From: Apostichopus japonicus
Lineage: Eukaryota > Echinodermata > Holothuroidea > Aspidochirotida > Stichopodidae
DNA length: 64,000 bases
Direction of reading: 5' to 3'
NCBI RefSeq assembly: GCF_037975245.1
Contig: NC_092567.1
Coordinates: forward strand, 15,679,876 to 15,743,875
In this document: positions 12,264 to 25,325 of the stretch, piece by piece
Layout of the letters: each line of letters opens with the position of its first letter
Numbering within the stretch: position 1 is the stretch's first letter
Translations under genes and position numbers: made by a program
Notes under the pieces: model-generated
Database searches by the model: none
Seen by the model: the letters and a program-made list of their open reading frames with translations, nothing else
What the model was told of the DNA's origin: nothing

Positions 12264-13420
12264 TTAAAGAGGTTATGAAATGGACAGATTTTTCTTTATC
12301 ATTGTATTCTGTACACTGGTTGCTTCCAATGATACCCAATTTGTGGCAAACGAAGCTTGCATCCTCGAGTAATAAACGATCAAAAATTCGAGGGTAATAA
12401 AAACTTTCTAATTTTTTTGGTATATACGGTAATGCGGCGTGACGTCAGTCGAGGAACTCAGCTCACTTCCGGGACGCTATGTTTACATTCTTAAACGTCT
12501 GGGTACACACAGCATTACACTGTTGCAGTGCTCTGTAGTAATTGAGATTTGGTGTTTGGAGTTATTTTTTTACTTAAATTTATCTCGTAACTGTTAAATA
12601 TGCTGAGCCGATGTGTGTCTACAGGTTGCTCCACCACAAGTAAAGACGGACTTCACCTGCACGCTTTTCCAAAGATGACAGAAATTGAAGAATGTGGACA
12701 CGATTCGTTCAAATCACTACACCTACACAACGTTACGAAAGCTGGTGGTCCTATACTATTGTCAAATTACTTGTTATGACCATAGCCTAGGCCTCCTTGA
12801 TGCAGCAAATGACGATTTTTTTTTATTGGTCACCTAATATTTTACACAAAACTTAAATCCAGTTGGTTTGAACAATCAATACTAGATCTGCAATTTTTCT
12901 TTTGTGGTAAAACTGGCGTGTTATGATTTTACGTGACAGTTGAAAGATACAATTACACGGGCTAGCCTGTTATACGACGTCTATTAATTAGGTCTAGACC
13001 TCATGTTACCACTACTAGTACTATAGGGTTGCACTTGCACTGTACAGAATGTCACATTTTCCTTGCACTGTAACAACATTATAGAAGCTTCGCTACGAAG
13101 TTAAGTAGCAGGATCATCGACATTCGAGATCATTTAAATCATATTGTGGTCTTAATAACGGTGGTTTTGTTTATGCTAACCGACCAATTTCGGTTCAGGA
13201 TAGTCCAACCGTTCTGCTCGGGGACTTCGATCGGCAGCGACACGTCTCGGCCATCGGGATCGTTTAACAATTCTTCGAGAGGTCTCTGGGGGAATACTTT
13301 GACAGCGAATTTCTGGCGTCTGAAGCCGTTTTTGCGGAAAGTTGTGCATGGGTGGTGTTGTAGTAATGTAGATAAACCATTCCAAGACATGAAAACCCAC
13401 CACTTCATAACCTCTTTAAA
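12264..13420. mobile_element. THAP-associated remnant between inverted repeats
   Basis: A 22-base sequence containing aaagaggttatgaa at 12264-12285 recurs inverted at 13399-13420. Between them lies a THAP-like zinc-finger start. The pairing and the THAP motif suggest a decayed DNA transposon (P-element-like transposases carry THAP domains) or a THAP gene fragment. Target-site duplications were not identified. Confidence 0.35.
12600..12779 (+). pseudogene. THAP zinc-finger fragment, frameshifted
   Basis: The ATG at 12600 opens MLSRCVSTGCSTTSKDGLHL followed by HAFPK, which fits the C-x(4)-C and H-x-FP start of a THAP C2CH finger. Past FPK the recognisable THAP continuation (W-x-RFVQ type) lies in another frame and is preceded by a stop, so the unit is broken. 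The upstream 120 bases have a CpG-containing patch with tgacgtca and cttccggg that resembles a TATA-less promoter. A two-exon live gene is possible but less likely. Confidence 0.45.
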
Positions 13421-15558
13421 GATATATGTATTACTAAGATCTAGAGTCAGAGAAGTTGTTTTATTCAACCATTTCCTTCTGGCAAATGAGGGTAGGAGGA
13501 AGTTGGAGGTCACTTATTGTGGTTCACTTCTCATCTCGTGGTCAAGGCGACAGATGGCGAGGCGACGAGTTTCAATTGAATAATTTATCATAAATCATAT
13601 ATGTTAATGACGCATAGCTTTCGTTGGTGTTGTTGTTCCTATGTTCAAAAGATGGCGAAAAGGGGATCCGTACCCAGTTTAAAGTAAAGCAATAGAGTAC
13701 AAAATAAAAGTAAAAGAAAAGGCAAAAAAAATTAATTCCTATGATAACAATTACATCACACTGCTTCACTTTTGATATAGACTCTTTAAGGTTGAAATGT
13801 ACTATCTCGAAAACTGCATACTTTTAAGAATTGAATGAAAATTTTGAAGCAGGAAGCGCAGATTCAGTCCTTCAACATTAACATTTCAAAATCAGTCAAG
13901 TTATTTTCGTGGTATTACAGTAAGGGCTTGCTTGTGACAATGAAAAAAAAAGGTAGAAGAGCTCATTTATAAGTATATACAGCTTATTTCGCGGACATAA
14001 ATGTCAGAACTAATGCCAGCATTAAATAATAAATTTGCTCAAACAAAAGTCTACCGGGTAAGTTTCAGACGAGACCAAAAAATATTAAATGTATTCTGTT
14101 GGTGTAACACTTGCTGCAGGAGCTGCATGAAAGGTATTACAGATTAGTGAATAATAAGATACAATAGAATTAATCATATTACTTTGACATTTAGCTTGAA
14201 CGGTTAACCGCATTGAAAAGTGACAAGTCAGAGAGTAAGTGATAAACGGGGTGTTCTTTCTCAACAACCTCTTTTGTTAAAAAAAAAAAAAACGAACTTA
14301 AATTATATCCTTGTTTCGATTCAGACAATATTTTGCCACGAGTGGTCCTATTATTCGGTATGGAACATTAATCTTAACATACGATTGTTTTAAAAGCAAA
14401 AGTACTTGGCTGACGTTAGTTTCCAAGTATCTCTCAAAGTACAAGTTTAGCAATACTATTTATAGGCTCTTTCATAGTCAACTAATATATATCTATGAGT
14501 ACGCAATAAAGTACTTACTTTCCAATTGAAAGATGGATAGACTACATGAACTTTATCATACATAATATGATTACTTATGATAAACCTTACCTGCCCATAT
14601 CGGTGTATGTATTCCTAAAGCCTTAAGTCCATCAAACTGAAGTGATGCCATCTTGATCCCAGAATGCTTGGCTTACATAATTTGAAGAACAGTTCGATGA
14701 ATTTCTTAACTGAACAAAATAACTAAATTTACTTGCGCTTTAAATGCAAACTACGTCTTTCTGCAATATTGTGTGAATCTTAAAGATTGATATGTGATTG
14801 GTGAGTACGTTGCCATTAGTATTCTCGTTCTTTGAGAAAATTAAGAAATAAACATTGCGTTTGTTTCTCACCCGACTCCGATCAAATAAATCCGATAAGG
14901 TTACAAGTTTTGCGTTATCTAGTACCTTTTTAAAACAATAACAACATTGCAAGATATGCAACTTACATCTTAAAAAAAAAACAGACAGATGGGGGACAAG
15001 GGATATATTTCGTTGATCAAATTTGTTAATTGATATTTAACACATTTTCCCCGACAGAATCGAAAGTATCTTTTCGGAAATGTTGCTGCATTAAGAACTG
15101 TAGCAAACCTACCGAATATAAGGCAATCAAAATAAGGTTGCAAGTAAGCACACATATCTTAAATTAAATTGTCAAATACGTCTACAAAATAGCTTATATT
15201 AATAAATCCTTTGAAATGTCTTTCATATCATTTTAGCCACTATTTTAGTAGCAAATCTAAAAGACCAACATTTTTTACAAATGACAAAGTGGGGTTGGTT
15301 GATTAATTAGTGATGATATATTAGAAACACAAAACATCGCGAAAACCTAAATGCTGCATTAAATCATACGGTTCTTTAAGTAAAAAAACAAGAAAATCAA
15401 ACAACCAATTAACCTTTTTGCTTGTGTGTACTTTGTTACCAGGTGTATTCCATTATTTTTTTTTAATTCGTTGACAATGAAACAATGACTGTCCAGTTCC
15501 ACAGAAACTCTATAACTCTTACACTCAACATATTAGCAGAACTTTCATTTCTTTTTCA

Positions 15559-16033
15559 ATGGCAGACTTTAGGTTCTTCACTGTATACAACATACTGGGT
15601 TTATTTTGTCTACATGTTCGAAGTTTGGAGATTTAACTACCTATTTACATGTTGCATATCTTCATCTAACAGACCACGGTGTTTCAATCATATATTATAT
15701 TTTGTTTCCTTACAGCTTCCCTACAAGAGTAGATTTAAGATGTCCCGTGACGATCGAGTTTACAGGAGCTGAAACTGAATGCGTTGTACAGGGAAACACA
15801 AAAGTTTGTCTGGTTTTTCCAGTAAAAAAGAGGGTTGCCAACATAACTGGGAAAGAAACTACTGCCACTAGTTTTAGGACGTCGGTACGAACACGGCCTA
15901 TGGATTGAATTTAAGAAGGACCGTGTCACGACTCGTTTTGGTCTTTAATGGTTGGAATACAGAGTGTCAATCAAATGAAAGAATCTTCTCTTGCACTTAC
16001 AAAGTCATGCCAAACACGAACTTCAATTAAAAG
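15559..16033 (+). pseudogene. Dead copy of the signal-peptide plus Ig exons
   Basis: Signal exon remnant at 15559-15623 reads MADFRFFTVYNILGLFCLHV, clearly related to the signal exons at 1.1 kb and 60.0 kb, but its donor has lost GT (GAAG followed by TTTGG). The Ig exon remnant (15716-16033) has a good acceptor and a GTAAGT donor. Inside, the first codons are out of frame with the Ig core, the core starts CPVTIEFTGAETEC and keeps the VCLVFPVKK run, a TGA falls at 15906-15908, and the C-terminal part (SNERIFSCTYK) lies in another frame. No membrane or intracellular exon was seen downstream. Confidence 0.75.
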
Positions 16034-19000
16034 GTAAGTAGAACTTCCAAAGTATACTTTGCAAAATGATGTGGTAATTAAGTCTCATAGTAGTTACGAA
16101 TGATATTGAAAAAATAATGCACGTTGCAAACGGATTAGCGCAATGTTTTTTTTTTTTAAATTTAAGTTAACAAATGGTAATTTCTTTGTCGGATCAAAAT
16201 GCATTAAGTTATTTATTTCAGGTATTTTAACATAGCTTAGATCAAGTGAATTATATATTTAAATATAGCCTACCGATGATTATGCAGTCACACAATTCGG
16301 TTAAACGATAAACTCCTTCCATTGCTGTAACATGAAACAAAATCAAATAGATTACTACACCCAATGCGTAACCTTCTTCCCCAGAAGTCGGCCAGTGCAG
16401 CACCTGGCGTATAGTAATGTTTAACTATATAACTTTGTTATAAATCTGAAGCAGCACGAATGACAGCACTCCTGGAAATTCGTAAGACAAAACTGTAGTA
16501 CTTTAATGACAACCGTGTCATGTTTTATCACATTGGAAACCCCGTTTTTTAGAGTGTAACTCGTTCTCGCAAGTAATTAGAAGGTTATTAAAATATTTAT
16601 GATTTAGAAGGCATTCAATTAATACAGTTTGTTGTCAATGACTAGTTTCGATTAAATTCCTGCGGTTAAAGATATTTGTGTGAAAGTAAGTTGGCCTGAC
16701 GTTTCGATCCTAGCAGGATCTTCTTCAAAGGCAAAATGACAAGTAACAGTAACAGAAGGAAAAAAAAAACACGCACCGAATACAAACAGATCAATGAGCA
16801 TGGTGAACACAAAGAGATAGATGTAAGGGATTAGTAGACAAGGGATGGAGAGAAGAAAGAAAGAAACCAACAGGGGAAGAGGAGAGGTAGGAGATAAACA
16901 GTGGAGGGACAAAGAGAGGATTAAGGGAAGGGGTAGGGAATAAACTGGAGAAGGACAAAGACAGAGAGGTGTGGAGAAAAAAGAGTGATAGAGAGCTATG
17001 AGAAGAGGAGTGATGGAGGGGGGGGGGGACATGTCCTTCCTGAATGTTGATCCCATGAGGTTGAATGGTGCGAAGGCGTTGTATCTACACCCTCTCTCTG
17101 CTGAAAATATTTATACACCCAGTGGTTGAAAATAATAAACAAGACGATTATTAAGTCAGAGCAAATACATTAACGGAATGCATGGCTTTGTAAATCTGGG
17201 TGTATTGTTACTTCTCAACAACGTATGACCTTGGATGCTAATACAGATTTATCAACATTTAAAATACAAATTAACAAAGTATACAGAACGACTACCTCAT
17301 CAGCCTAATAATTAAACTAAAACACTCATGAATTTCTAATTGTAAACTGGTTTATTTCGGTAATTGAAATGGTTACATTAGCATGTCGAATATGAAGTAA
17401 ATGTTTTACAAAGTTCATATAATGTGAAACAGCCGAATGGGAATTATGAAAAGTAAGTATACACTTATTACTTAATAAAGGTACTCGCATTAACTTCACA
17501 TGTGATTTGTAATATTTCCTTTATATCATCAAGGCATTTATAAGAAGCCAAGATTAAGAAGAATTAAAATTATAAAGTTCCAACGACGTTAGTGTTTGGG
17601 GGTAAATATGTGTTTGAGCCATGAAATGATTATTTTATTATTGTTTGTTTTCTTCAAAAATCGATGCGTCCAGTGGCGTACATAAGGTACGGCAGTTATG
17701 GCACGTGGCCTGTCGCCACTTGAAGGGGACGCCACTGAGCAGTTTATATTTAAGTCAGAAAAGCCATCCTAGGATAGTGAACAGGCCTCGACAAATATTG
17801 ACTTTTATTATTTTTAGCAGATATTATGATAAAGTTAACTTATCTAATAGATGGGTGTCAGATGCTTGGACCTGGACGCATTTTCAGTGTTTGCCATCAT
17901 TATTATATCTTTAAAATATTTCTCTTTTAAGATGGGATCTATGTCCTTCTTTTTTTCTACATTTTTCCTTGCTCATTCTTTTCATCTTCTTCATCGAAAT
18001 GAGTACTTAGTAATGTAGCAATTTTTACAGAGCAATAATCATTGCTCTTTTTTCTTTTGGCAAACTCCTCCTTCTTAGTGGTTCTTTGTTAAATTTGCCA
18101 TGAATTTACTGCATGATCACTTGTTGCACAGAAACCTGTAAGCTTACTTTCTTGTGATTGAGGTATAAGTTCTAATGGTTCCACTGCTTTGTGTAAATTA
18201 TCTTCAACACAACCCTTAGATTATTGATAAATCCTCTTGAAGGTGTTACCTGCCACCTGGAATGTAGTCTAGGCTGTTGCTGGAATTGTGACAAGTAGAC
18301 TACCGTCAACTTGAAGTGTGTAACTGTATTGTTCATTTTCTATGTTACTAATCATAATAACTATAATCTTCAAAATGCATTTAATTGTGTAAGGTGTGTA
18401 AATGACTTGACAATTACACCTCGGATTTCTCACTTTTTTAAAAGAAGGAATTGATTTATCTAGTGTGGTACACCAAATTGCTGAGTCAAACTGAGGACTC
18501 TGCTATGAAAAAAAATTATATGTATGGTTGCATTTTTTTCTTATCTATCTATATCACAAAAACCATCTCTGTGATGTAAAATTGTCATCACAAATTAACT
18601 TCAAAAATATTAAGCATTACAAAAGTCTCGTCCTCTAAGAGTTTGTCTAAGTATATTTTGGAGCAGTTCTGTTCATGTGGGAAAGTCTCTGTCAACCTCT
18701 TTAGTACCGTTAGTTGAAAAAAAAACCATGAGGTCAGTTGATTTGCAGTACTTTCAATGTTTGGTACAATATCTTGTACTAATTACGGATGTAATATCTA
18801 CCTGCTGTGTTCAAGATAGTTTTGCAGTCGATATCCTTAGTTACCTATCAAAGTAAGCATATACGATTAGCAGGAGGCTTCGCTGGTAAGTGGAAACTTT
18901 GATCTCTTTCTACACAAATTGTGATATTGTGATATTCCAACGAAGCATGATGAATTTTGCGTGATGAACGCCTATCTTTCCCTGATAAATCATAGAAAGT

Positions 19001-21990
19001 TCTTTGTAATTCATGCTAAAGAACTTGTATGCAAACATCTATCAGTACATTTCGCATATAAGGTTTGACCAAGTTTCTCTGCATGGGTAACTTAGGAGGT
19101 CAAAGCAAGTATCAGAATGCATCTGGGTGCTGTGATCTTATTAAATGTGATGCCCACTGTAACTGTAAAACTTATAATGCAAACATACTTCACAAACTTC
19201 TGGCTATAATATATATATATATAGTTGTGCTATCATTACCACAGCTGGCCTGGGCTTGAAATTGTTTGTGCTTTTACTGAAGGAGAGAGTGAAACCTAAC
19301 TCAAAAATTCCTTTACTCATCTAAACATGAGAATTGTTAAGAAATCTTCAATACAGATCTGCGACCGGGATTATTTTTGTTCTATGATATCACTGATATT
19401 CCAGGCTAAGGTTTAGTAGGTGGGAAAGTTACATCTGTGAGACAATGGAAAGTGTTATAGTGAAGTGAAGCACAGAAACCTTGATGTATGATTTTATGAA
19501 GTTGTATGAAATATTACACTGTTAAGTTTAGGATATTGTAAGATTATGGGCTGTTATGGTATATCGTTAGTTATGGTCTTAGCTGTATAGGTACACTTCA
19601 CAAGATATATGAGGTATGATTAGGAAGAAATTGTACAAACATAGAGAAAACTTGGCAATTGTATTGTTAGCTTGCACTCGTGGGCCTAAGTTGTTGTTGT
19701 TATGTTACATTCGTTTTTACTTATCAGCATAGATGGGTTTAATTATTGGTCTTATATCCATGTTGTTATCTATAACTTAACACACTCATTACATGCTACA
19801 GATGTCGCCGTATTTTTTGCCTTGCTATCAATATAATCTGTTAAACGGATCATGTGATAAGAGTTAGAACTTTATATACCAAAGATAAACACATCATTCT
19901 ATCTATATCAGACAAGCCCTTAGAAAGAAACATATATAGCAGATACTTTGCAAGCGTCAAAGTGCAAAGTACAAACACTTGACAATTTTGAAGACATAAC
20001 CCAAGTTTGCCGCCATGAAGCAATAATAACGGGGAAAAAAAATGCTATGACTGATGTGGATTTTTGAAGCTGCTCATTTCTGCCCTCATTTTGGTCTTTG
20101 GTCAATGGTTGTTAGCAGCAACCATCTATTATGAATGAGCTCTGAGCTCTGAATGAGCTTTTCGCTTCATCATTCCACAGCATGACCTTGTCACCGAGGA
20201 TTCAATCTGACCGAATGCCGCCACTTTGGTTCTACCAGTGATAATTCTACCTGCGATATTGTTTCATGGTGGTAACATGCTGTGTCCCCCTGATGCGACT
20301 TTCATGATTATTCAGTGGGGGAGGGGAGGGGGGTAGCAGTACCAAGGATGGCATCATAAGCTTGTGTGATATTTGTGCTACTTTACCTCTAGTAGTTTTC
20401 TGTGATTATCTCTATTATTATTCTTATTTTCTCTTTCTGTTCTTCATATTTTGCCGCTGTAAGGCAATATCATACCGTAATGATATTTGTTTTGTCTGTT
20501 TTTATTATGTAATGGTGCCTTTTTAATAATGATGGTCCTATAACCAGGAAATGATGATACCAATTTAATGTCTTGCATGGTATTTGACCAAAAAGAAAAA
20601 AAGGAGTATAAAACTAAACATAAAAAAAAGACATGTTCATTCTGCTGGAGGAAGAAGAAAGAAAAAGAAAGTTTGTTCGCAGGTCACAAGTAGGGCAAGA
20701 ATATTAAAAAAAGGAAGGTTTAAAGAAATTGTGAATTAGTTTGCAGGATTTAGAGACAGCTGTAGATAACAGAGCCATATGTGCAATATATATACACCAT
20801 CTGAAGAAGAAAAATACAGTAGATTGTCAAAGAAATCAACATTTAATCTCATTTTGTTTGTAATCTCTTATCCAGAGTTGTCTTTATTGCGGGGATTTTT
20901 AAGAAACTTAATAGTGCACTTTGAATAAGAATATTATTGAGGAAACCTCTTATGATCATTCCTCTTCCCCGACCGCCCCAACCCCCCCCCCCCCGTCGGG
21001 AGATGTATTCACCAAATGAAGGTTACGGTGGAAGTGATTATGGAGTTCATTTGTTTCGCAACATATTACCTTCCAGACACCTCTTTCATGCTGTGAAAAG
21101 TAAACATAAATTCTTGAGATTGTATTTTAAATAGTATTTTGCAAGACAGTAATTGTAATGAGCGTATCGTTAAAGTGAATTTTAGGAATCGACAAAGTTA
21201 TCAAATTTAACCTCAGTGATATGGTGACAAATCAAAGGTGGGAGGGGTAGAGAGGAGGGGGTGGGGTGGGATATGGTCACAAAACTTGTTTTCTTGCCGT
21301 TACGAGCCTGTAAAATCATGAAATTTCTGACATCCTAATAACCACTAAAAACAGTTCAAGCCATACACACGGTTACAGCTGACGTGTTGAACGGTACTAG
21401 GGAGGGGTAAGAAAGACTGGCGCGTTTTAGCGGTCGTGTAAATCGTGATAGGGTTCAAGGTAGGTCGGAGTTCACACAATTGCGCTCTGGTATGGTACAT
21501 TTTGTTCCCTAGAAATCCCTTGGTATGTCTTTCTGGCTTTCACAAGATGACCGGTGGGCTGGTACATGTGGGTGGGGGATGTGAAAAGCGTCTGTCAAAT
21601 CTAGAAGCAACATGTGCCGTGCGAGAATCCTTGGCTTTGGCCGCAGGGTTGTTCAACTATCGACCGGCATGTACACCGCCGCTCATGTCTCCTAATGAGG
21701 ACCAAAGCCCCTAATAAAGAATCTACGGATGATGTTAAATGCCATAGTTTCATTTTTCTTTATAAATTAGCATAGGAATATCAACTAGCGCCACCATTTT
21801 TCATACCGTCATGTTCATTGTATTGTCGGCGCGAAAGCCTTTCTTCAACGGATTTTCTCTTGTCAGCTATTGTTCATAGTGTAACGTGCGTAGTTATGGA
21901 ATTAAAGGGGTTCAGGGTTTATCTGTAAGGACGTTGCTGCGTAGTGAGCTGTAGAGGGATACTCGGGCTAGAGAAAGAAACATACACGGT
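16034..21990. other. Long stretch without a recognised gene
   Basis: No supported gene was seen on either strand. The stretch holds a purine-rich block at about 16740-17030, a repeat-like motif at about 16692-16730 (gacgtttcgatcctagcagg), a short hAT-like terminal pair near 17671-17737, poly(C) at about 20982-20994 and short TA runs near 19207-19224. Open frames here lack domains or plausible splice context. Confidence 0.5.
16740..17035. repeat. Purine-rich low-complexity block
   Basis: About 300 bases dominated by GA-rich words (gagaggtaggagata and similar), ending in a poly(G) run. The 134-codon minus-strand frame across it is compositional and was not called. Confidence 0.7.
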
Positions 21991-22012
21991 GTGTTGCATA
22001 CTTTGCATATAT

Positions 22013-22150
22013 ACTTTTTAAGAAAAAGTCACCCAGGAAAGAACCTGGGCACGAAAACCAAACTACCAAACGACTGATCCGCTCTCAGCCCCAGTCCCCT
22101 TGCATCGGGACTGTGACTGTGTGATCATCGTCAGGTGTGTATCACCATAT
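22013..22150 (-). repeat. snRNA-headed SINE-like repeat, copy 1 (5'-truncated)
   Basis: It shares with 47818-48014 the body containing cccaggaaagaacctgggca (a hairpin) and the block cgggactgtgactgtgtgat. Homology stops near 22150, before the U2-like head seen in the third copy. Confidence 0.7.
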
Positions 22151-22708
22151 ATGTATTTGTGAGGTGTCTCACTCAAGACCCGGCACTCGAATGCCATCCA
22201 AAAGTAACAACAATTACAGCTGCTACTAAAACTTGTTAACATACAAATAAAAGAAATAGCATTGACATACACAGCCGTCAAAATACTTTCAATACGCAAA
22301 TAAGCTTCACATGACAATATAGCTAATTTACATAACATAACACACTCTTAAAATAGTATGATAGAGATGCATGATAGAGATGGTAGGAAACCAACAAGCA
22401 TTATCAACTGAACTTCAATACACTTCAATCAAGAGTTTTGGAACGTTTGATCGGATTATCGGACTAAAAAGTTTGAGTAGTGATAAGCTTCAGTTCTTAC
22501 TAAAAATGGATGTGCAGTCATCCCACTCTATCGACTATAATGTATGTATTTTAGATCCTCCTGTAAGTAGGATCTCGCGAAGAAGCCATTATTAGCTTAA
22601 CAAATCCGCAAGCTGACCGAAGTCAGTCTCTTAGATTCATATTTAACGTCCATGATTATGAATTGTCAATTGTCAACAACTCTGTAACTGGACGACATAC
22701 ATTTATCT

Positions 22709-22777
22709 TGGAGTGACTCGAACTTGGGACCAATTATGATCGAAAGGCACCGGCGTTAACCACTGAGCTAACACTCC
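22709..22777 (-). repeat. tRNA-like sequence, tRNA-derived SINE or pseudo-tRNA
   Basis: On the minus strand it begins GGAGTGTTAGCTCAGTGGTT (acceptor arm plus A box) and ends with the B-box run GTTCGAGTCACTCCA, giving a pairable acceptor stem. The anticodon arm (around GGTGCCTTTCGATCATA) does not pair, so a working tRNA is unlikely. It is probably the head of a tRNA-derived SINE or a decayed tRNA. Confidence 0.5.
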
Positions 22778-23508
22778 TTGTATTTCATTGAAATACGAAG
22801 TGTAGAAGCAGCAAATTTATAGCGAAAGCGACTATGTAATACTTATATGTTTCATATCCCTGACATTATGTTATGTTGTTTAGAAATGCTACGACAACAA
22901 TTTTTTTGATATGAGTCAAACTTGTGCGGTTTAAGATTTCGCAGCTATACGTGTAGTCATGAGCTCACAATGGAATGTATACTTTATAAGGCTTTAGAAA
23001 CATTTATCATTAGGAAGTTGAATGTGGGATAAGAGGGAAGTAATAACGTTTGTGGACATTACGGTAAGTGCACGATTTCATTTTCTTACTAACTTGTTGC
23101 GATTTTCAAGACACTGTCATATGCTTCAAAGTTGTCGATATCTGGCGATACAGAAATCCACGTTTAAAAAGATCGTGCCAAAACAGGACCAGGAAGGATA
23201 AAATAATCAACTTATTTTAGGATTTCCAAAATATGAATATTGAAGAAACATGCATTAGTCTAACGGTAGAGTACACTACAAATATAGGCATTTTTCCTGA
23301 TATAGCTGAATATTGTAAAGTTTTCCTATATTCCTTTATAATACCATTTTAAGAAGCTGTCAACTTGATGAGAATTTTTCAAGTTTGTCATTAAAACAAA
23401 TTAAAAAAATAAATAAATAAAATTCAATTCAGGAAGGAAGGATTCAAGAATTACGCCTTGAAGAAGCTTCATGCGTCTTAATAAGAAAACAAATCCAATA
23501 AGAAGGTA

Positions 23509-23692
23509 CTTTTTTAAAGTAAAGTCACATAGGAAAGAACCCAGTCACGAAAAACCAAACAACGAAACGGTTGATCACCTCTCAACCCCAGTCCCCTTGC
23601 ATGGAGACTGCGACTAGGCGCTCGTCGTTATTGGTGTGTGTCACGAATCCCCTACAAGGGGAACATGATGCTGCACATAGTGGTTGTGGTTT
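23509..23692 (-). repeat. snRNA-headed SINE-like repeat, copy 2 (diverged)
   Basis: This copy is more diverged than the one at 22.0 kb but is co-linear with the third copy through the cccctacaaggggaa hairpin. The U2-like head is not recognisable beyond about 23692. Confidence 0.6.
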
Positions 23693-25325
23693 ATACAGTG
23701 ACATACTATTCGCCAAACACGGGGAAAACGTTCGTTTTAGTTGAGAAGCAACAGTCGGTGACAAACAACCCCTACCACCCCATCCGAACATTCACTATAT
23801 GTTACGATACTGTTGATCCAAACCAAGTTTGTTTTACTGCCTAGTCGTCTTTATCTTAGGATACAAGAAACCTCTGGAATAAAGTAATACCACATCTTGT
23901 TCATACTTTTTCTTATGAAAAGATCAGACTTTAAACTTTTCATTATAAAATTGATTATATCAAACTGCAATATTGTGGAAAGTTGTAAAGTCTTTCAATT
24001 GGTGTTCATAGAGTGCACTGTTTAACTCATCCCCGTAAGGTATGCAGTTTGCGTTATTAAACAGAATGTATATAGTGAGCTCAATGGAAATGTAAAAGTA
24101 ATTGTACGGGATTATGTAATTCTTGTGTGGAAGTAGATGCTAGGTAGACATGCAACATTGTCTTAGCTGGATTGGTCTCGTAATACTTGGTTAAAGTAGG
24201 TTCAATGAGGAATGGACAGCTTTCTGGTGAGATAAGAATAGAGGATAGCTAGCCTGCTCAGTTGGAGAGGGGCGTGAAAGTAACTCTTGGAGGAGACAGT
24301 TAGCAGTGTATTGTAATGTGGCGAATATCGCCTGTAGCTCGGTGGAGATGTTACTATCGTTACCCCTGGGGGAAATTACTTGGTAGGCCTAGGATGCCTA
24401 GCTCCAACAAGCACCACGCAAATTAAATGATTAAAAAGTTAAGATGATTTTAACATGATTTATTCTCTCCGGGATACAAATAATTGTTCAATTAAAAGCT
24501 GTAAAATTACTTGAAGATACTGCATGATTGGAAACAATTAATATGTATAAATTATTTGGCATCTTATACTGATCGTGAGAACTGGATGATTAAGTTCCAG
24601 GACTAATTTGCCTCTATAAAAAACCGGCTGATATCTGATCTGATCCATGATTGGTTCAAATATTACCTACTACTGTAAATGAACCAATCATGAGTAAGAA
24701 AGAAAACAACACGTGGTCCTAATTTATTCCTATGATTTTCTCTGTCTGAAAATACTGGCTCCTAAACTAAACGTCTGAAAATGGACCGAACAATTTCTAA
24801 TGTATTTCTTTGTTCGTACACCGTGGGAATTAACGAGGGGAGGCTCGAAGGTCAAAAGGTTAAAGGGTTAAAGACCTTGCAGGTGTTGGATAGGAACTTA
24901 AAGGGGCTAGAGTATCACTTTATGACAGTATTTCTATTGCAGAAGGATTATGCAATATTTCAACAGTGTATGAGAGTGTGCCATAGTTTTTACCCTGCAA
25001 GATAAGATCTCAAATATCTCTTGGAAGAAATATACCAGGTTCATTGTGATTATCTGTGGATATGGCTCTGTTGGTACTGATTGAACCAACGACACGTAAC
25101 TTAAACTTACAATCGACTAAACAAATAAGGGTAACACCCTAGTACAACTGAACAAGTAACCTTTTATTATATAAATATAAAAAAGCACTATACGACTAGT
25201 GCGTACATAACTCTCTAATGTTATTAGAGAATTACTAAACCTTGCAGGTTACGTTATTATTGATATAGAGGGAAATTCTCACCGGACTTGTTTTTTTCCT
25301 TTTTGTGTTTGCAAATAACTACGAG

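Noticed and set aside
13139-13583. Overlapping frames of about 125-145 codons on both strands
   Set aside because: They mirror each other over the same DNA, match no family I recognise and lie inside the THAP-associated remnant.
16652-17056. 134-codon minus-strand frame
   Set aside because: It covers a purine-rich low-complexity block and reads as Ser/Leu/Pro-rich filler, with no domain or splice sites.
22709-22777. Functional tRNA gene
   Set aside because: A and B boxes and an acceptor stem are visible but the anticodon stem does not pair.
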